From assembly GCA_015660965.1 (NCBI GenBank), contig JACTVG010000002.1, positions 1 through 64,000 on the forward strand: DNA of 64,000 bases, read 5' to 3'. Below, in pieces: positions 1 to 8,243 of the stretch. Positions within the stretch are counted from its first letter, which is position 1, and every line of letters begins with the position of its first letter. The notes under the pieces were generated by a model. That model worked only from the letters and a program-made list of their open reading frames with translations. It had not been told where the DNA came from and did no database searches. Source of the stretch: Methanoregulaceae archaeon (lineage in GTDB: Archaea > Halobacteriota > Methanomicrobia > Methanomicrobiales > Methanospirillaceae). The translations under genes and the position numbers were made by a program.

Positions 1-179
1 ATGCTCACTTCAGGCTGGCGCAGGTCAGTACCTCTCTCAATCGCACGGGAAGTTGCTTCTGGGGTATTTGCGAGAAACACAAGGACTTTTGCAACGTTTC
101 TCTTCGTACCTATTTCGATGAGAAGATTCGCGAACTCTTCCTCTTTTTCTGTGAAAAACATCACGTTTTCTTGTCTCAT
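1..179 (-). CDS. Predicted HTH transcriptional regulator (COG4738-like), partial
   Basis: The 5' part of a gene that runs off the left edge; about 59 codons are visible from an ATG at 179. The visible peptide begins MRQENVMFFTEKEEEF and continues through a segment reading LLIEIGTKRNVAKVLVFLAN. A short helical start followed by a winged-helix core with 'T..EATSRAIERGTDLRQPEVS' resembles the small archaeal ArsR/TrmB-like regulators grouped in COG4738. A Shine-Dalgarno stretch GGAAGTGA lies just upstream of the ATG and supports this start. The upstream region carries a TATA-like element and a palindrome (243-259) that could be its own operator. The C-terminal part is outside the window, so the family call is moderate. 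Confidence 0.6.
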   Translation of the reverse strand, partial: MRQENVMFFTEKEEEFANLLIEIGTKRNVAKVLVFLANTPEATSRAIERGTDLRQPEVS

Positions 180-242
180 AGTTCACTTCCTTTTATTTTC
201 CTTAAAAATTCTATATTATCAATATCTTGTTTGAGATATATA

Positions 243-259
243 TAACAATTTTATTGTTA
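243..259. promoter_or_regulatory. 17-bp palindrome over a putative promoter
   Basis: A perfect inverted repeat, TAACAAT-TTT-ATTGTTA, overlaps the upstream side of a TATA-like run (TTATATATA on the minus strand, about 235-244) some 60 bp upstream of the start of the partial HTH regulator. Placement over the promoter of a regulator gene suggests an autoregulatory operator. In AT-rich DNA a 7-bp-arm palindrome can occur by chance, so this stays a candidate. Confidence 0.35.
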
Positions 260-368
260 ATCAACAAGAAAATAATTTAAATATTAGTTCAATGATTGCA
301 AACAAACAAATGTCGATGTGGAATATACCGAATTAAATCTAGATTTCGTTAAAAATTCAATAAAAAAA

Positions 369-929
369 TTACATCAGACCAAGACTACGCAGGTCTGAAA
401 GAATTTTAATCACAGCCTTCTTTGCATCCTCAGGCTCTTTACCACCAGTGATAATTAATTTGCCCGACCCAAAGAGCAGAACAACAACTTTGGGGTTCTC
501 GAGTCGATAAACAAGACCAGGGAACTGTTCAGGTTCATACTCAATCCTGTCGAGATTGAATCCAACAGCAATTTTGTTAAGGTTGATTGCAGTTGCAAGA
601 TCAGCTGAAGTAACAATATTTTGGATTTTATAGGTGAGTTTCTTTGGGATGTTGATATCTAAACTGCGTAATTGTTTACCAAGAATATCAAGACCTTTGC
701 TTAGGCTATCGATGCTTTTTGCACCAGTAAGAACCACTTTTCCGGATCCAAATACAAGTGCGGCTATTTTTGGATTCTGCATCCGCAATACAACGCCAGG
801 AAAACGTTTCTTATTGTATTCCGCATCTTTGATCTGCGATGCAAGTGCTGGTAGATCCAGGTAATCGGTAACCTTTGCTGAGGCAACGATATTTTCAATC
901 TTCAGAGAATCTTCTGGTCTTACCTTCAT
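369..929 (-). CDS. tbp: TATA-box-binding protein (TBP)
   Basis: General transcription factor that binds promoter TATA elements and, with TFB, recruits archaeal RNA polymerase. The 186-residue protein is the usual archaeal TBP length and shows the diagnostic direct duplication of about 90 residues: FPGVVLRMQNPKIAALVFGS with GKVVLTGAKS in the first repeat, FPGLVYRLENPKVVVLLFGS with GKLIITGGKE in the second. The C terminus ends LRSLGLM with no acidic tail, unlike many archaeal TBPs. No Shine-Dalgarno is visible, and a TATA-like TTTTAAATAA sits about 26 nt before the ATG, which fits a leaderless mRNA. It is transcribed leftward, toward the partial HTH regulator. Confidence 0.97.
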   Translation of the reverse strand: MKVRPEDSLKIENIVASAKVTDYLDLPALASQIKDAEYNKKRFPGVVLRMQNPKIAALVFGSGKVVLTGAKSIDSLSKGLDILGKQLRSLDINIPKKLTYKIQNIVTSADLATAINLNKIAVGFNLDRIEYEPEQFPGLVYRLENPKVVVLLFGSGKLIITGGKEPEDAKKAVIKILSDLRSLGLM

Positions 930-950
930 GTTTATAAATTCAATAGGATA

Positions 951-960
951 TTATTTAAAA
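951..960 (-). promoter_or_regulatory. TATA box of tbp
   Basis: On the minus strand this reads TTTTAAATAA and is centred about 26 nt upstream of the tbp ATG. That is the spacing expected if transcription starts at or next to the start codon. Position and composition are the only evidence. Confidence 0.45.
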
Positions 961-1088
961 AGTTGGGTAGATCAAAATAATTTTACTTAACTTCATTCTC
1001 AGAATAAAAACACCAATCAATTATTCGAGCAGGAAAAAAAGAAAAAAATTAATCTAGCAGGTAAAACCAATCGGAGTCAGTCGAAAAT

Positions 1089-1544
1089 TTACCAGACTTC
1101 TGGGAATGCCATGTTAGTATAGATATCTTCCAAACGGCTTTTATGCCCCCTCTCCATATTCGCAAGGTTTTGGAATAGCCTCTTTTGTTCTGCATCCGTA
1201 TTAGCATTCGCCAGTTGTGTATACATCTGCATTGCTTCCAATTCTTTCTTAATTGCAACAACAAGTCCATCGAGAGGCTTCATATCTGGTGAAAGTGCTG
1301 GTGTTTTAAGTGAATCCCCAACTTTAAAGTCCTTACTTGAATCTATGTGGATAGTTTTGATATCTTTTGAGAGTAAATTCTGTAGGAATTCGCGGTGTTT
1401 GGTTTCATCACCGGCAAGTTCATTAAAGAGTTTTTTCAAATTAGGATCCTTAATTTTGTCAGAAACACCGCGATAAAAGGTATAGGATTCCACTTCACGG
1501 CTAATTGCCATCGAGATGATCTTTTTAAACTCCTCTGCATTCAT
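1089..1544 (-). CDS. Rubrerythrin/ferritin-like di-iron protein
   Basis: A 151-residue four-helix-bundle protein of the ferritin-like superfamily, probably involved in peroxide or iron handling in the cytoplasm. Helix 1 carries the Glu in ISREVESYTFYRGV, helix 2 an E..H pair in AGDETKHREFL, helix 3 Glu in IKKELEAMQMYTQLA, and helix 4 another E..H in ANMERGHKSRLEDIY, which is the expected set of di-iron ligands. There is no C-terminal rubredoxin domain, so it is not a classical rubrerythrin. I chose the ATG at 1544 over an in-frame GTG at 1556 because AGGAGTGGAG precedes the ATG at good spacing and the GTG lies inside it. Confidence 0.85.
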   Translation of the reverse strand: MNAEEFKKIISMAISREVESYTFYRGVSDKIKDPNLKKLFNELAGDETKHREFLQNLLSKDIKTIHIDSSKDFKVGDSLKTPALSPDMKPLDGLVVAIKKELEAMQMYTQLANANTDAEQKRLFQNLANMERGHKSRLEDIYTNMAFPEVW

Positions 1545-1585
1545 TGTTATCTCCACTCCTTTGTTTAAATTATTTACAGATACCC

Positions 1586-1593
1586 TATATAAT
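1586..1593 (-). promoter_or_regulatory. TATA box of the ferritin-like gene
   Basis: The minus strand reads GATTATATAGGG about 42-50 nt upstream of the ATG at 1544. It is a good archaeal TATA match followed by a short AT-rich leader and the Shine-Dalgarno. Confidence 0.4.
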
Positions 1594-2010
1594 CACATTG
1601 TTTTTACTCAAGTCTTCAAAAATAGTCTCAATGTGAACGAAGCTTACTTTTCTGCGATATCCAATAGAACCAAGCAGATAAAAAATTTCTATTTATCAAA
1701 AGGTATTGATTTTTGTAATTGAATTTCTCATCAACTTTAGTTAATCAAAATAAAAAATTAAGCCAATGTGATTAATAGATTTATAAAATGAAATAATATT
1801 TTTATCGTACTATGCTTGTGTTATAATCTGGCTCAATCGTTCATCATGTGAATTTCTTGAATTTTTTATTGATTGATCTGTCAATTGATTAGAAATTTTA
1901 ACCACTTGGCCGCGTTTTTATCCGTCTGCCATGCACACCTATTTGGCAAAAATACTTAATTTGACCTTTGAAATTCTGTTTCATCCCTGCAAAGGGAGGG
2001 GTGTAGGCAA
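1594..2010. other. AT-rich intergenic stretch
   Basis: About 420 bp with no convincing coding frame. It separates the leftward ferritin-like gene from the rightward HEAT-repeat gene and should hold both promoters. The only clear landmark is the Shine-Dalgarno GGGAGGGGTG just before the start at 2011. I see no RNA gene or repeat in it. Confidence 0.5.
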
Positions 2011-2412
2011 ATGGAAAAGACATTTCGTCAATTGAAGGATAAGAGTTGGCCAGACAGGTGGACCGCTGTCTATGCCCTTCAAAAATTCGGTATCCCTGCA
2101 ATCGACTACCTGCACAAAGCACTCGATGATGATGATAAGTGGGTGCGTTATGCGGCAGTAGATGCCTTAGGTGATATGCGTGACAAACGGTCCGTGGATT
2201 ATCTGACAAAACTGCTTCTTGACGAGGACCAGGACGTACGGTTTGCTTCGGCCTGGGCCCTTGGAGAGATTGGGGATCAAAAGGCTTCACATGCGCTGAT
2301 GCAGACCGTAAATAGTGATAACGGTTTTGTCAAGATCGCCGCAGAGGAGGCACTGGCCAAACTCGAAACAACTGGAAAGCAATCACCAGGCACAGCACAG
2401 ACCCAGATGTAG
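2011..2412 (+). CDS. HEAT-repeat protein
   Basis: A 133-residue protein built from about four helical HEAT/PBS-lyase-type repeats. Repeat cores are visible as WTAVYALQKFG, WVRYAAVDALGDM, DVRFASAWALGEIGD and VKIAAEEALAKLE, each about 31 residues apart. Such short HEAT proteins are common in methanogens and usually mediate protein contacts; nothing here points to a specific partner or to true phycocyanobilin lyase activity. Start is the ATG after a strong GGGAGGGGTG ribosome-binding site. The C terminus is a short Gln/Thr/Ser tail. It converges on the large PAS protein gene. Confidence 0.85.
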   Translation: MEKTFRQLKDKSWPDRWTAVYALQKFGIPAIDYLHKALDDDDKWVRYAAVDALGDMRDKRSVDYLTKLLLDEDQDVRFASAWALGEIGDQKASHALMQTVNSDNGFVKIAAEEALAKLETTGKQSPGTAQTQM

Positions 2413-2505
2413 ATACGGATATATCTACACTTTCGAAACTCTTTTTTCAGCATCGCATCTTGAAGAGACGGGCGGTTTTTTCAATAAACCTTATTATGAA
2501 GTCTC

Positions 2506-5500
2506 TTAACGCTGCCGCATGATCGCCATATAGCCGAGTAGCTTCCCCGAGTCATCGGATACAAGGGAAACACTCGCCTCAACTGGAACCCTGCCATGAG
2601 GGCTCATCAAAAAAAGCGGGAACGAAGCATGCCCATGTTTCCGTACTTCCAATAACCGGTCAAGAGTGGTCTTGCGGTGCTCTGAAGCAATATAGTGCGC
2701 CACACTCTTTCCCACAACCGCATCACTGCTCTCTGCTCCGAACATCGAGACCAGTGCATCGTTCGTCCAGATACACCGTGCTGAAAGGTCAAGGATTGTA
2801 ATGCCTTCCGCAGCATTCCGCAGTGCGTTGGAAAGGTAAATCAGACTGAGCAGTTCCGGGCTCTTACCTGCATGCGCACGGGCACCTGAAGTAAGTGAAG
2901 GAACCGAGAAAGGTCTTTTTTGGGTACCTGATTCCCGTTCACCTTCAGTAGTGGCCTGTCCCTTGAAGTGTCTGCTATCAGAAATATCGCGGATTGTCTC
3001 GATCGCCCCGAGCCGGTTACCCGCAGGATCAAAGAACGGGGATGCCTTTCCCCAGAGATAGGCTCCCTTCCATTCCTTCACTGCAGGAGCAAAGACTTCG
3101 GCTTCAAGAGTTGATCCGTTTCGCCGCACGTCAGAATAGTACTTCGCTACCTCCCCATCGGGGGCATCGATGAGATCAATCAGGATCGGACGTGACTCGC
3201 CGTAGAACGGAAACGCATAAGCATATCCACCTTTATTGAGGATCTCCTCTCGTTTTACGCCGGTCAACTGCTCGATAGCTGTATTCCATGCAACTACATT
3301 TTTGTTTGAATCGATGACAAAAGTCGGATCCGGGATGAATTCAACGATATCCAGAATCTCTTTGCGCATGACCTGCAGCTGGCTCTGTGCATCCCGATGG
3401 TCGCTGATATCCTCCACAATCCCTTTGATGCGGGCAATACCCCCCTTCTGGTTATATATTGCAAACGCCGTCACCATGACGCAGATCGTTTTCCCGTCTG
3501 GTCGTTTGAGCAGGGTCTCTTTATTCTTTACAAACCCGGTCTTCTGAAGCTCCTCAAGGAACCTCTTTCTGCCGTCCTGTTCTATGAAGAGTTCCGCAAC
3601 ATCAACGGATTTTAAGGCATCTATCGATTGGTATCCGAGGATCCGGACAAGGGATGAGTTAGCCCAGATGAACCGCCCCCTTGGGTCTCCGGTACTGCGG
3701 TATACTCCGATTACAATATTGTCCACGAGCTCGCGATAATTCCCCTCGCTCTCTTCTAGCTGTTTCTCTGCTTTTTTGAATGAGATGTCACGGCCGATCG
3801 TTGAAGCGCCGATCACGGTTCCGTCTTCATCGATAATGGGGGAGACTGTGACGGCGACTTCGATAACATTTCCGTCTTTTCTGACACGGACTGTTTCAAG
3901 GTTATTGACAGATTCCCTGTTTTTAATCCGCTTTAGGATTTCCTCCATCTCAGGCCGCTGTTTTGGCGGAATAATCAGGGAAATGTGACGGCCGATCATT
4001 TCTTCCTGCGTGTAACCGTACAAGCGCTCGGCGGCACGGTTCCAGCTGATAATGACCCCTTCAGGATTCTTTCCGATGATCGCATCATCCGTTGATTCAA
4101 TAATCGACGAAAGGAGTTTTCTTGTCTGCTGAGCCTGTATGTGGACAGTCACGTCCTCGTATACAATACATTGTTCCCCATCAGAGAGGGTGACTGGCCT
4201 GAAATAAACTTCCTTTTTCATTCCGTCTTTGCACCGTACGGAAAACAATCTCCCGCGCACCTTTCCGATATCTGAACTTTGGAGGTCGGATACCCATGTG
4301 GCGATAACATTTTTCCTGTATTCCGGATCAGGGAACGCGAGCAGGAACCATTCCCGGCCAGTCCTGAAATCCTTAAGATCGTATCCAAATGCCTGGATGA
4401 AATTGCGGTTAATGTAACGGTAAGTACCGTTAGGATCGATGATTGCCATGGGGAGAGGAGAATTTTCAGCAACATTTGAGAAGATCTCCTCGCTTTTTTT
4501 GAGGGAATTTTCTGCAATATGCCGCTGGAGGGAAATTGATGCCGCCCGAACATAGGTCTCGACAAGTTGGATATCGGGGATTGTTGCGCCTTTGTGGCAA
4601 AATATTGTTGCATTCCCGAAAACCATATCCCCCCAAACAAATCCGATCGCGTAAACATCGCCTATATTGATTGCTGCCTCGAGCTGTTCGCATGTCTCCT
4701 TTGGAATTACGCTAGAAACGATATCATAGAGTGAAAAAGGTATTTTCTGAAACCGTCCGGTACAGATAGATCTGATGAACATGGAATCGACTGGATACTC
4801 AATCGTCCTCGGGTCCTGACCCACACATCGTATCCAGGTGGCACGGTCATCATCACCAACAAAGGATCTGCACGAGAGGATCCCGGTTTCGTTATTGTAT
4901 GAATTAACACCAATCATCGAACATGGGATCAGGAATTTTAGGTCGGATGCAATTTTTTCATAGATATCGGTACTAATTGGTAGTTCAATGAATTCCTGTA
5001 GTTTCTGTGAGAAAAATTCCATCCGCAAAATATGTTCCTGCACCTTTTTCTCGGCTACACGCTGCTCGGTGATGTCACGGGCGATTCCCTCAACCCCGAG
5101 CACATTGCCGGATTCATCATAATAGAAATGGCTATTGATTGAGACATGGATTGGGGTCCCGTCCTTGTGTTTCAGGACCACTTCATAATTACTGACCGAG
5201 CCGGTCTTGGAGAGAACTTCCAGGAGCTCTTTTCGTTTTTCTGGTTCCATGTAGAATTTTTCAGCAATGTTCTTTCCGTAGAAATTATCGACTGAGCCAT
5301 ATCTAAGTAGGGGTGCCCAGCTCGGGCTTGCCATGATCAGGTTCCCATTGTGATCTGAACGGTAGAAGCAGTCCTGCATGTTGTCGATCACCGTCCGGTA
5401 CATCTTCTCGCTTTCTACAAGAGATCGTTCCGCAGTCTTCCGGCTCGTGATGTCTTCTATGAGGATGGTGATTCCTTCATTTCCGTCATCAAAGATGGTA

Positions 5501-5979
5501 GGTATCAACTTGTAACTGAGGTATATTTCGTGCTCGTTCTGGAGTAATTTTCTTTCCAGCGATTCGGTTTTGTAATCCTTTTCCGCTTTAAAAACAGCAT
5601 CAAGAGGAAGCCCAATGAGGAATTTGAGCCCGGTTTGATCAGCGGTCTGGCCGATGAGTTCCTCACGCGGCATACCCGTGAATTGGAGCAGTTGTTCGTT
5701 GACTTGTATGATCCGCTGGTTGGAATCCACCATCACAATTATATCTGAGGAAAAGTCCATCATCGCTGACAGCGGCATCCGTTGTGAGAGTGTGTAGACC
5801 TTTGAAGTCCCGTATATCTTTATTTCGACCTGTCCGGAGATAAGGAGGATCTCGAGATATTTTGCCACAGAGTTCCGGTTCATTTTGAGCTGCCGTGTAA
5901 TCTCCGAGATGCTCATGCCCTTTTTGGAGAATTTCAGGGCATTTTTAATCCGCCCAATCTTTTCCTGATCGAGAATCAT
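2506..5979 (-). CDS. Multi-PAS sensor protein with N-terminal HTH and no kinase domain
   Basis: A 1157-residue cytoplasmic signalling protein. Residues about 5-65 form a winged-helix/HTH domain (MSISEITRQLKMNRNSVAKY). Then follow roughly seven PAS modules, near residues 75-190, 195-315, 500-615, 620-745, 745-870, 875-1000 and 1045-1155, several with a PAC-type ending such as EGIARDITEQR, STIGRDISFKKAEK or ETIRDISDSR. A GAF-like segment lies about 320-495. No His-phosphoacceptor box and no HATPase motif are present, and the protein ends within the last PAS. The HTH-PAS architecture without kinase suggests a ligand- or redox-responsive DNA-binding protein. Start is the ATG at 5979, six bases inside a TTG. 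The gene is visibly GC-richer than its surroundings. Confidence 0.85.
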   Translation of the reverse strand: MILDQEKIGRIKNALKFSKKGMSISEITRQLKMNRNSVAKYLEILLISGQVEIKIYGTSKVYTLSQRMPLSAMMDFSSDIIVMVDSNQRIIQVNEQLLQFTGMPREELIGQTADQTGLKFLIGLPLDAVFKAEKDYKTESLERKLLQNEHEIYLSYKLIPTIFDDGNEGITILIEDITSRKTAERSLVESEKMYRTVIDNMQDCFYRSDHNGNLIMASPSWAPLLRYGSVDNFYGKNIAEKFYMEPEKRKELLEVLSKTGSVSNYEVVLKHKDGTPIHVSINSHFYYDESGNVLGVEGIARDITEQRVAEKKVQEHILRMEFFSQKLQEFIELPISTDIYEKIASDLKFLIPCSMIGVNSYNNETGILSCRSFVGDDDRATWIRCVGQDPRTIEYPVDSMFIRSICTGRFQKIPFSLYDIVSSVIPKETCEQLEAAINIGDVYAIGFVWGDMVFGNATIFCHKGATIPDIQLVETYVRAASISLQRHIAENSLKKSEEIFSNVAENSPLPMAIIDPNGTYRYINRNFIQAFGYDLKDFRTGREWFLLAFPDPEYRKNVIATWVSDLQSSDIGKVRGRLFSVRCKDGMKKEVYFRPVTLSDGEQCIVYEDVTVHIQAQQTRKLLSSIIESTDDAIIGKNPEGVIISWNRAAERLYGYTQEEMIGRHISLIIPPKQRPEMEEILKRIKNRESVNNLETVRVRKDGNVIEVAVTVSPIIDEDGTVIGASTIGRDISFKKAEKQLEESEGNYRELVDNIVIGVYRSTGDPRGRFIWANSSLVRILGYQSIDALKSVDVAELFIEQDGRKRFLEELQKTGFVKNKETLLKRPDGKTICVMVTAFAIYNQKGGIARIKGIVEDISDHRDAQSQLQVMRKEILDIVEFIPDPTFVIDSNKNVVAWNTAIEQLTGVKREEILNKGGYAYAFPFYGESRPILIDLIDAPDGEVAKYYSDVRRNGSTLEAEVFAPAVKEWKGAYLWGKASPFFDPAGNRLGAIETIRDISDSRHFKGQATTEGERESGTQKRPFSVPSLTSGARAHAGKSPELLSLIYLSNALRNAAEGITILDLSARCIWTNDALVSMFGAESSDAVVGKSVAHYIASEHRKTTLDRLLEVRKHGHASFPLFLMSPHGRVPVEASVSLVSDDSGKLLGYMAIMRQR

Positions 5980-6196
5980 ATTCAATCGATTTAATTAACT
6001 CATTTTCATATAATTCTTGCTAATTAAATGTTCCAATCAATCAGAAGTTGAATAGATACGAGGATAAATTACCGCAGCGTCATTTCATTTGGTTCCTCCA
6101 GAGCGGTTGCGCGATTCAGGCTGCTGACATTAATATGTGAGAAAGATTTTTTTATCAGTATTTGCAAGGCAGTGTTGCCATGCAAAAGGTGATGCA
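5980..6196. other. Intergenic, no gene seen
   Basis: Upstream region of the leftward PAS gene. No convincing open frame on either strand; it presumably contains the PAS promoter and the leader of the tiny ORF at 6197. Confidence 0.4.
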
Positions 6197-6271
6197 ATGA
6201 AGATAGCCTGTGCTATATGTGGTGAAAGACCTGTCTTGCATCAGATCGCGAACATCCCGATAGAAAGCTGA
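6197..6271 (+). CDS. Possible 24-residue CxxC peptide or gene remnant
   Basis: A 24-codon frame reading MKIACAICGERPVLHQIANI and ending PIES. It has a very good ribosome-binding site (AAGGTGATG, five bases before the ATG) and a CAIC zinc-knuckle-like pair. Half of a zinc ribbon is present and no second Cys pair follows, so this is either a genuine small protein or the surviving 5' end of a longer gene. No frame after the stop restores a ribbon. It lies in a degraded region, which favours a remnant. Confidence 0.3.
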   Translation: MKIACAICGERPVLHQIANIPIES

Positions 6272-6441
6272 ATTAAAGGCATTTTGCCAAAATAGCTGAT
6301 TTTAATCCATTTTTACAACCTACGGATTTTCGGCAATATCTTGTCATTGAATATTATTTCAGGAAAGAACAGGAAAAGAACCCCCCCCCTCCGATTTCCG
6401 TCGATCGCGGAATATGCTAGCATTGTAGATCACAAGAGCAC
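6272..6441. other. Non-coding stretch with a C9 tract
   Basis: No coding frame is supported here. It includes a run of nine C (6381-6389), the longest G/C homopolymer I noticed in the window, and a small hairpin-like GGCATTTTGCC near 6278. Confidence 0.35.
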
Positions 6442-6703
6442 TTAATTTAATGAAGGGCATAGAGCAACATTCACATATTGCTTACAGTTTGGGCATACCC
6501 ACCCGACAGGTTCCAGCTTCTGTTTATCCTCTTCGAGTTCCTTGTATAGAACCGTTAGAAGCAAATCCCAATAATATTGCGAGGAAACCTACTAAAAGAA
6601 TTATCAAACCAATAATTTTTATCCAATTACTAAAGGTAATGAGAAAAAGGAATCCAGTGATTATACCTGAAACACCAACACCAATTAAACCTAGATTAAC
6701 CAT
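6442..6703 (-). pseudogene. Small membrane protein with frameshifted zinc-ribbon tail
   Basis: From an ATG at 6703 a 59-codon frame encodes two hydrophobic helices (GVSGIITGFLFLITF and IIGLIILLVGFLAILLGF) and stops at 6524. In the next frame, without a start of its own, the sequence continues as YKELEEDKQKLEPVGWVCPN, then CKQY, then VNVALCPSLN to a stop at 6442. A membrane anchor, charged linker and C-terminal zinc ribbon is a familiar architecture for small archaeal proteins, so the two pieces look like one gene split by an indel near 6535-6550. The ribbon is itself incomplete: the second CxxC reads CPSL. No Shine-Dalgarno is seen. A short functional 59-residue membrane protein cannot be excluded. 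Confidence 0.5.
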
Positions 6704-6978
6704 TTTTTATTCACATTTTAATATAAAATTAATGGGAGCCTTGATTAATCTATTGATGAATAGAACCGCCAAATTTGATAGGATGGCGTTGATTTTTATA
6801 AAAGATAGATCGATTTAGTCTTTCTGAATCTGCCCACAATCTGGGCACCACATTTAGGATGAGGACATTGGATGAATTTTTGATTCCTAGGAAAGGGTAT
6901 TATTTTGAAAGATCAAAAAGGAATTGGACAAAGGATTAAAGAGATTTTTAAAATCGATTGTATAAATATGGTTATTAC
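6704..6978. other. Intergenic with a start-less zinc-ribbon fragment
   Basis: On the minus strand, about 6790-6910, a frame of about 39 codons reads FIQCPHPKCGAQIVGRF and then stops. It has a CPxxxC motif but no start codon. It may be a decayed ribbon fragment or coincidence. The rest is AT-rich sequence downstream of the TFS gene. Confidence 0.3.
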
Positions 6979-7290
6979 CTAGTCATATTGGCGCCAAGTA
7001 TGCTCGCATTCAGTGCAACGGAAAAATCTTACTTCACTCTCGTCGGCGGCTCTCAATTGGCGAAGCCACCAAACAGCAAGGTTATTATCGCACTTGGGGC
7101 ATCTAATTTGGATCGTCGGTAGAGTTTTCATCTTTCCCCCATCTTCGACAATGACAATCTCTTTATGTGTACGTTTCTTTTTCCTTGTCATCTGGTCAGC
7201 GCCATCGATGTTCCTAATGTATCCACATTTACGGCACTTGAGTTGACCTCCAGAAGAAATCATCATTGTTTTACATTCGGGACAGAACAT
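6979..7290 (-). CDS. tfs: Transcription factor S (TFIIS/RPB9-like)
   Basis: A 103-residue RNA polymerase cleavage factor that rescues backtracked polymerase by stimulating transcript cleavage. The N-terminal zinc ribbon is CPEC...CRKC, the C-terminal ribbon CPKC...CTEC. The acidic pair inserted into the polymerase active site is present in LRAADESEVRFFRC (Asp-Glu). Length matches the family. I start at the ATG directly before FCPECK because archaeal TFS proteins begin there; in-frame upstream codons would add up to 20 residues with no family support. No clear Shine-Dalgarno is seen. It is divergent from artA. Confidence 0.93.
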   Translation of the reverse strand: MFCPECKTMMISSGGQLKCRKCGYIRNIDGADQMTRKKKRTHKEIVIVEDGGKMKTLPTIQIRCPKCDNNLAVWWLRQLRAADESEVRFFRCTECEHTWRQYD

Positions 7291-7424
7291 TGCTACATTG
7301 ATGCGCATCCAGACAACATTAATTCTTGGATAATCCAAAAATGATACCAAAACGTATTTTGATTGTTCTTTTTGTCAGAGAATTGGGTGTTCTTTGAGAA
7401 TCCTTTTTTTGGTATGACGAGAAT

Positions 7425-8243
7425 ATGTGTTTAATGATCGAGTATCTGGTGCTGATTTCCTGTATAGGATTTTTAGCATTTCTGATACCCGGGCGGTTCA
7501 GGAAATATCCTGCAATCATCGGCTGGATATTTATCGTCGTTTTCTTATTTGCGGAGCTCCCGTATTACTTTTCCATCAACAACTTTCTTTATCCCGTAAT
7601 GGCGGCCCTTTCCGTTCCATTTCTGTACATCACCGTGAAATATTTACTTCGTGATGACACTCGTGTAATCAACCTTTCAAGAGCAGCAGCAGTTGCTTTC
7701 CTAATTTACGCGCCTTTTGAGTACGTCCCGTTTATTGGACATTGGTTAATTGGAGTTGTTGTCGATCAAGTGGTTTTTTTGCTTAATGTTCTCGGACACA
7801 CAGTAACGCTTGCAGATTGGAACATCATTACCCGGAATAGTCTCCGTGTGGAAATTATTCTCGCATGCACAGGTATCCAGAGTATCGCTATTATGTTAGG
7901 AGTTGCCGCTGCAGTTCCAACCACAAAACGACAGAAAATTTACACATTTTTCCTTGTTGCCCCTACTATTTACATTCTAAACATACTGCGCAACGTCTTT
8001 GTGATTATGGCATATACAGAACAGTGGTTCCCCTACTATCCAGATATTGCAAGTAATGGTGAGTTTGGGTATGAAAGTTTCTTCTGGGCACATAATGTGA
8101 TAGCCGAATTATTGGCACTGGTTCTGTTAGTTGCTATTGCATATGGCATGTTCATGATTATTCCCAAATTAGGCAACTTTGCTGATGACCTATATCAGCT
8201 ATATTACAATGAGGTCAAGGCAATTTTTTATAAAGGTAGATAA
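7425..8243 (+). CDS. artA: Archaeosortase A
   Basis: A 272-residue integral membrane transpeptidase with about eight transmembrane helices. The catalytic Cys lies in ILACTGIQSIAIM, the first conserved Arg in NILRNVFVIMAY, and a conserved His in FFWAHNVIAELLAL, matching the Cys/Arg/His arrangement of the exosortase/archaeosortase family. ArtA cuts PGF-CTERM tails of surface proteins such as the S-layer and couples them to a membrane lipid. No PGF-CTERM substrate is in the window. The 3' end overlaps by 29 nt the convergent CDP-alcohol phosphatidyltransferase gene. Start is the first ATG; a second ATG three codons later is equally possible because neither has a strong Shine-Dalgarno. Confidence 0.88.
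   Translation: MCLMIEYLVLISCIGFLAFLIPGRFRKYPAIIGWIFIVVFLFAELPYYFSINNFLYPVMAALSVPFLYITVKYLLRDDTRVINLSRAAAVAFLIYAPFEYVPFIGHWLIGVVVDQVVFLLNVLGHTVTLADWNIITRNSLRVEIILACTGIQSIAIMLGVAAAVPTTKRQKIYTFFLVAPTIYILNILRNVFVIMAYTEQWFPYYPDIASNGEFGYESFFWAHNVIAELLALVLLVAIAYGMFMIIPKLGNFADDLYQLYYNEVKAIFYKGR

Noticed and set aside
1516-1722. A 68-codon plus-strand frame upstream of the ferritin-like gene
   Set aside because: It covers the promoter and start of the minus-strand gene, and its product shows no pattern.
1898-2290. A 130-codon minus-strand frame opposite the HEAT gene
   Set aside because: It runs through the HEAT gene and its ribosome-binding site; the product is Pro/His/Arg-rich and shows no domain. 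The plus-strand frame has clear HEAT repeats.
4218-4658. A 146-codon frame within the PAS gene
   Set aside because: A shadow in another frame of a long GC-rich gene. The PAS frame carries unambiguous PAS/PAC motifs across the same bases.
6450-6818. A 122-codon plus-strand frame in the gene-poor region
   Set aside because: Its peptide is the mirror of hydrophobic minus-strand codons. The minus strand gives two proper transmembrane helices and a CPNC ribbon, so I interpret the locus as the minus-strand decayed gene.
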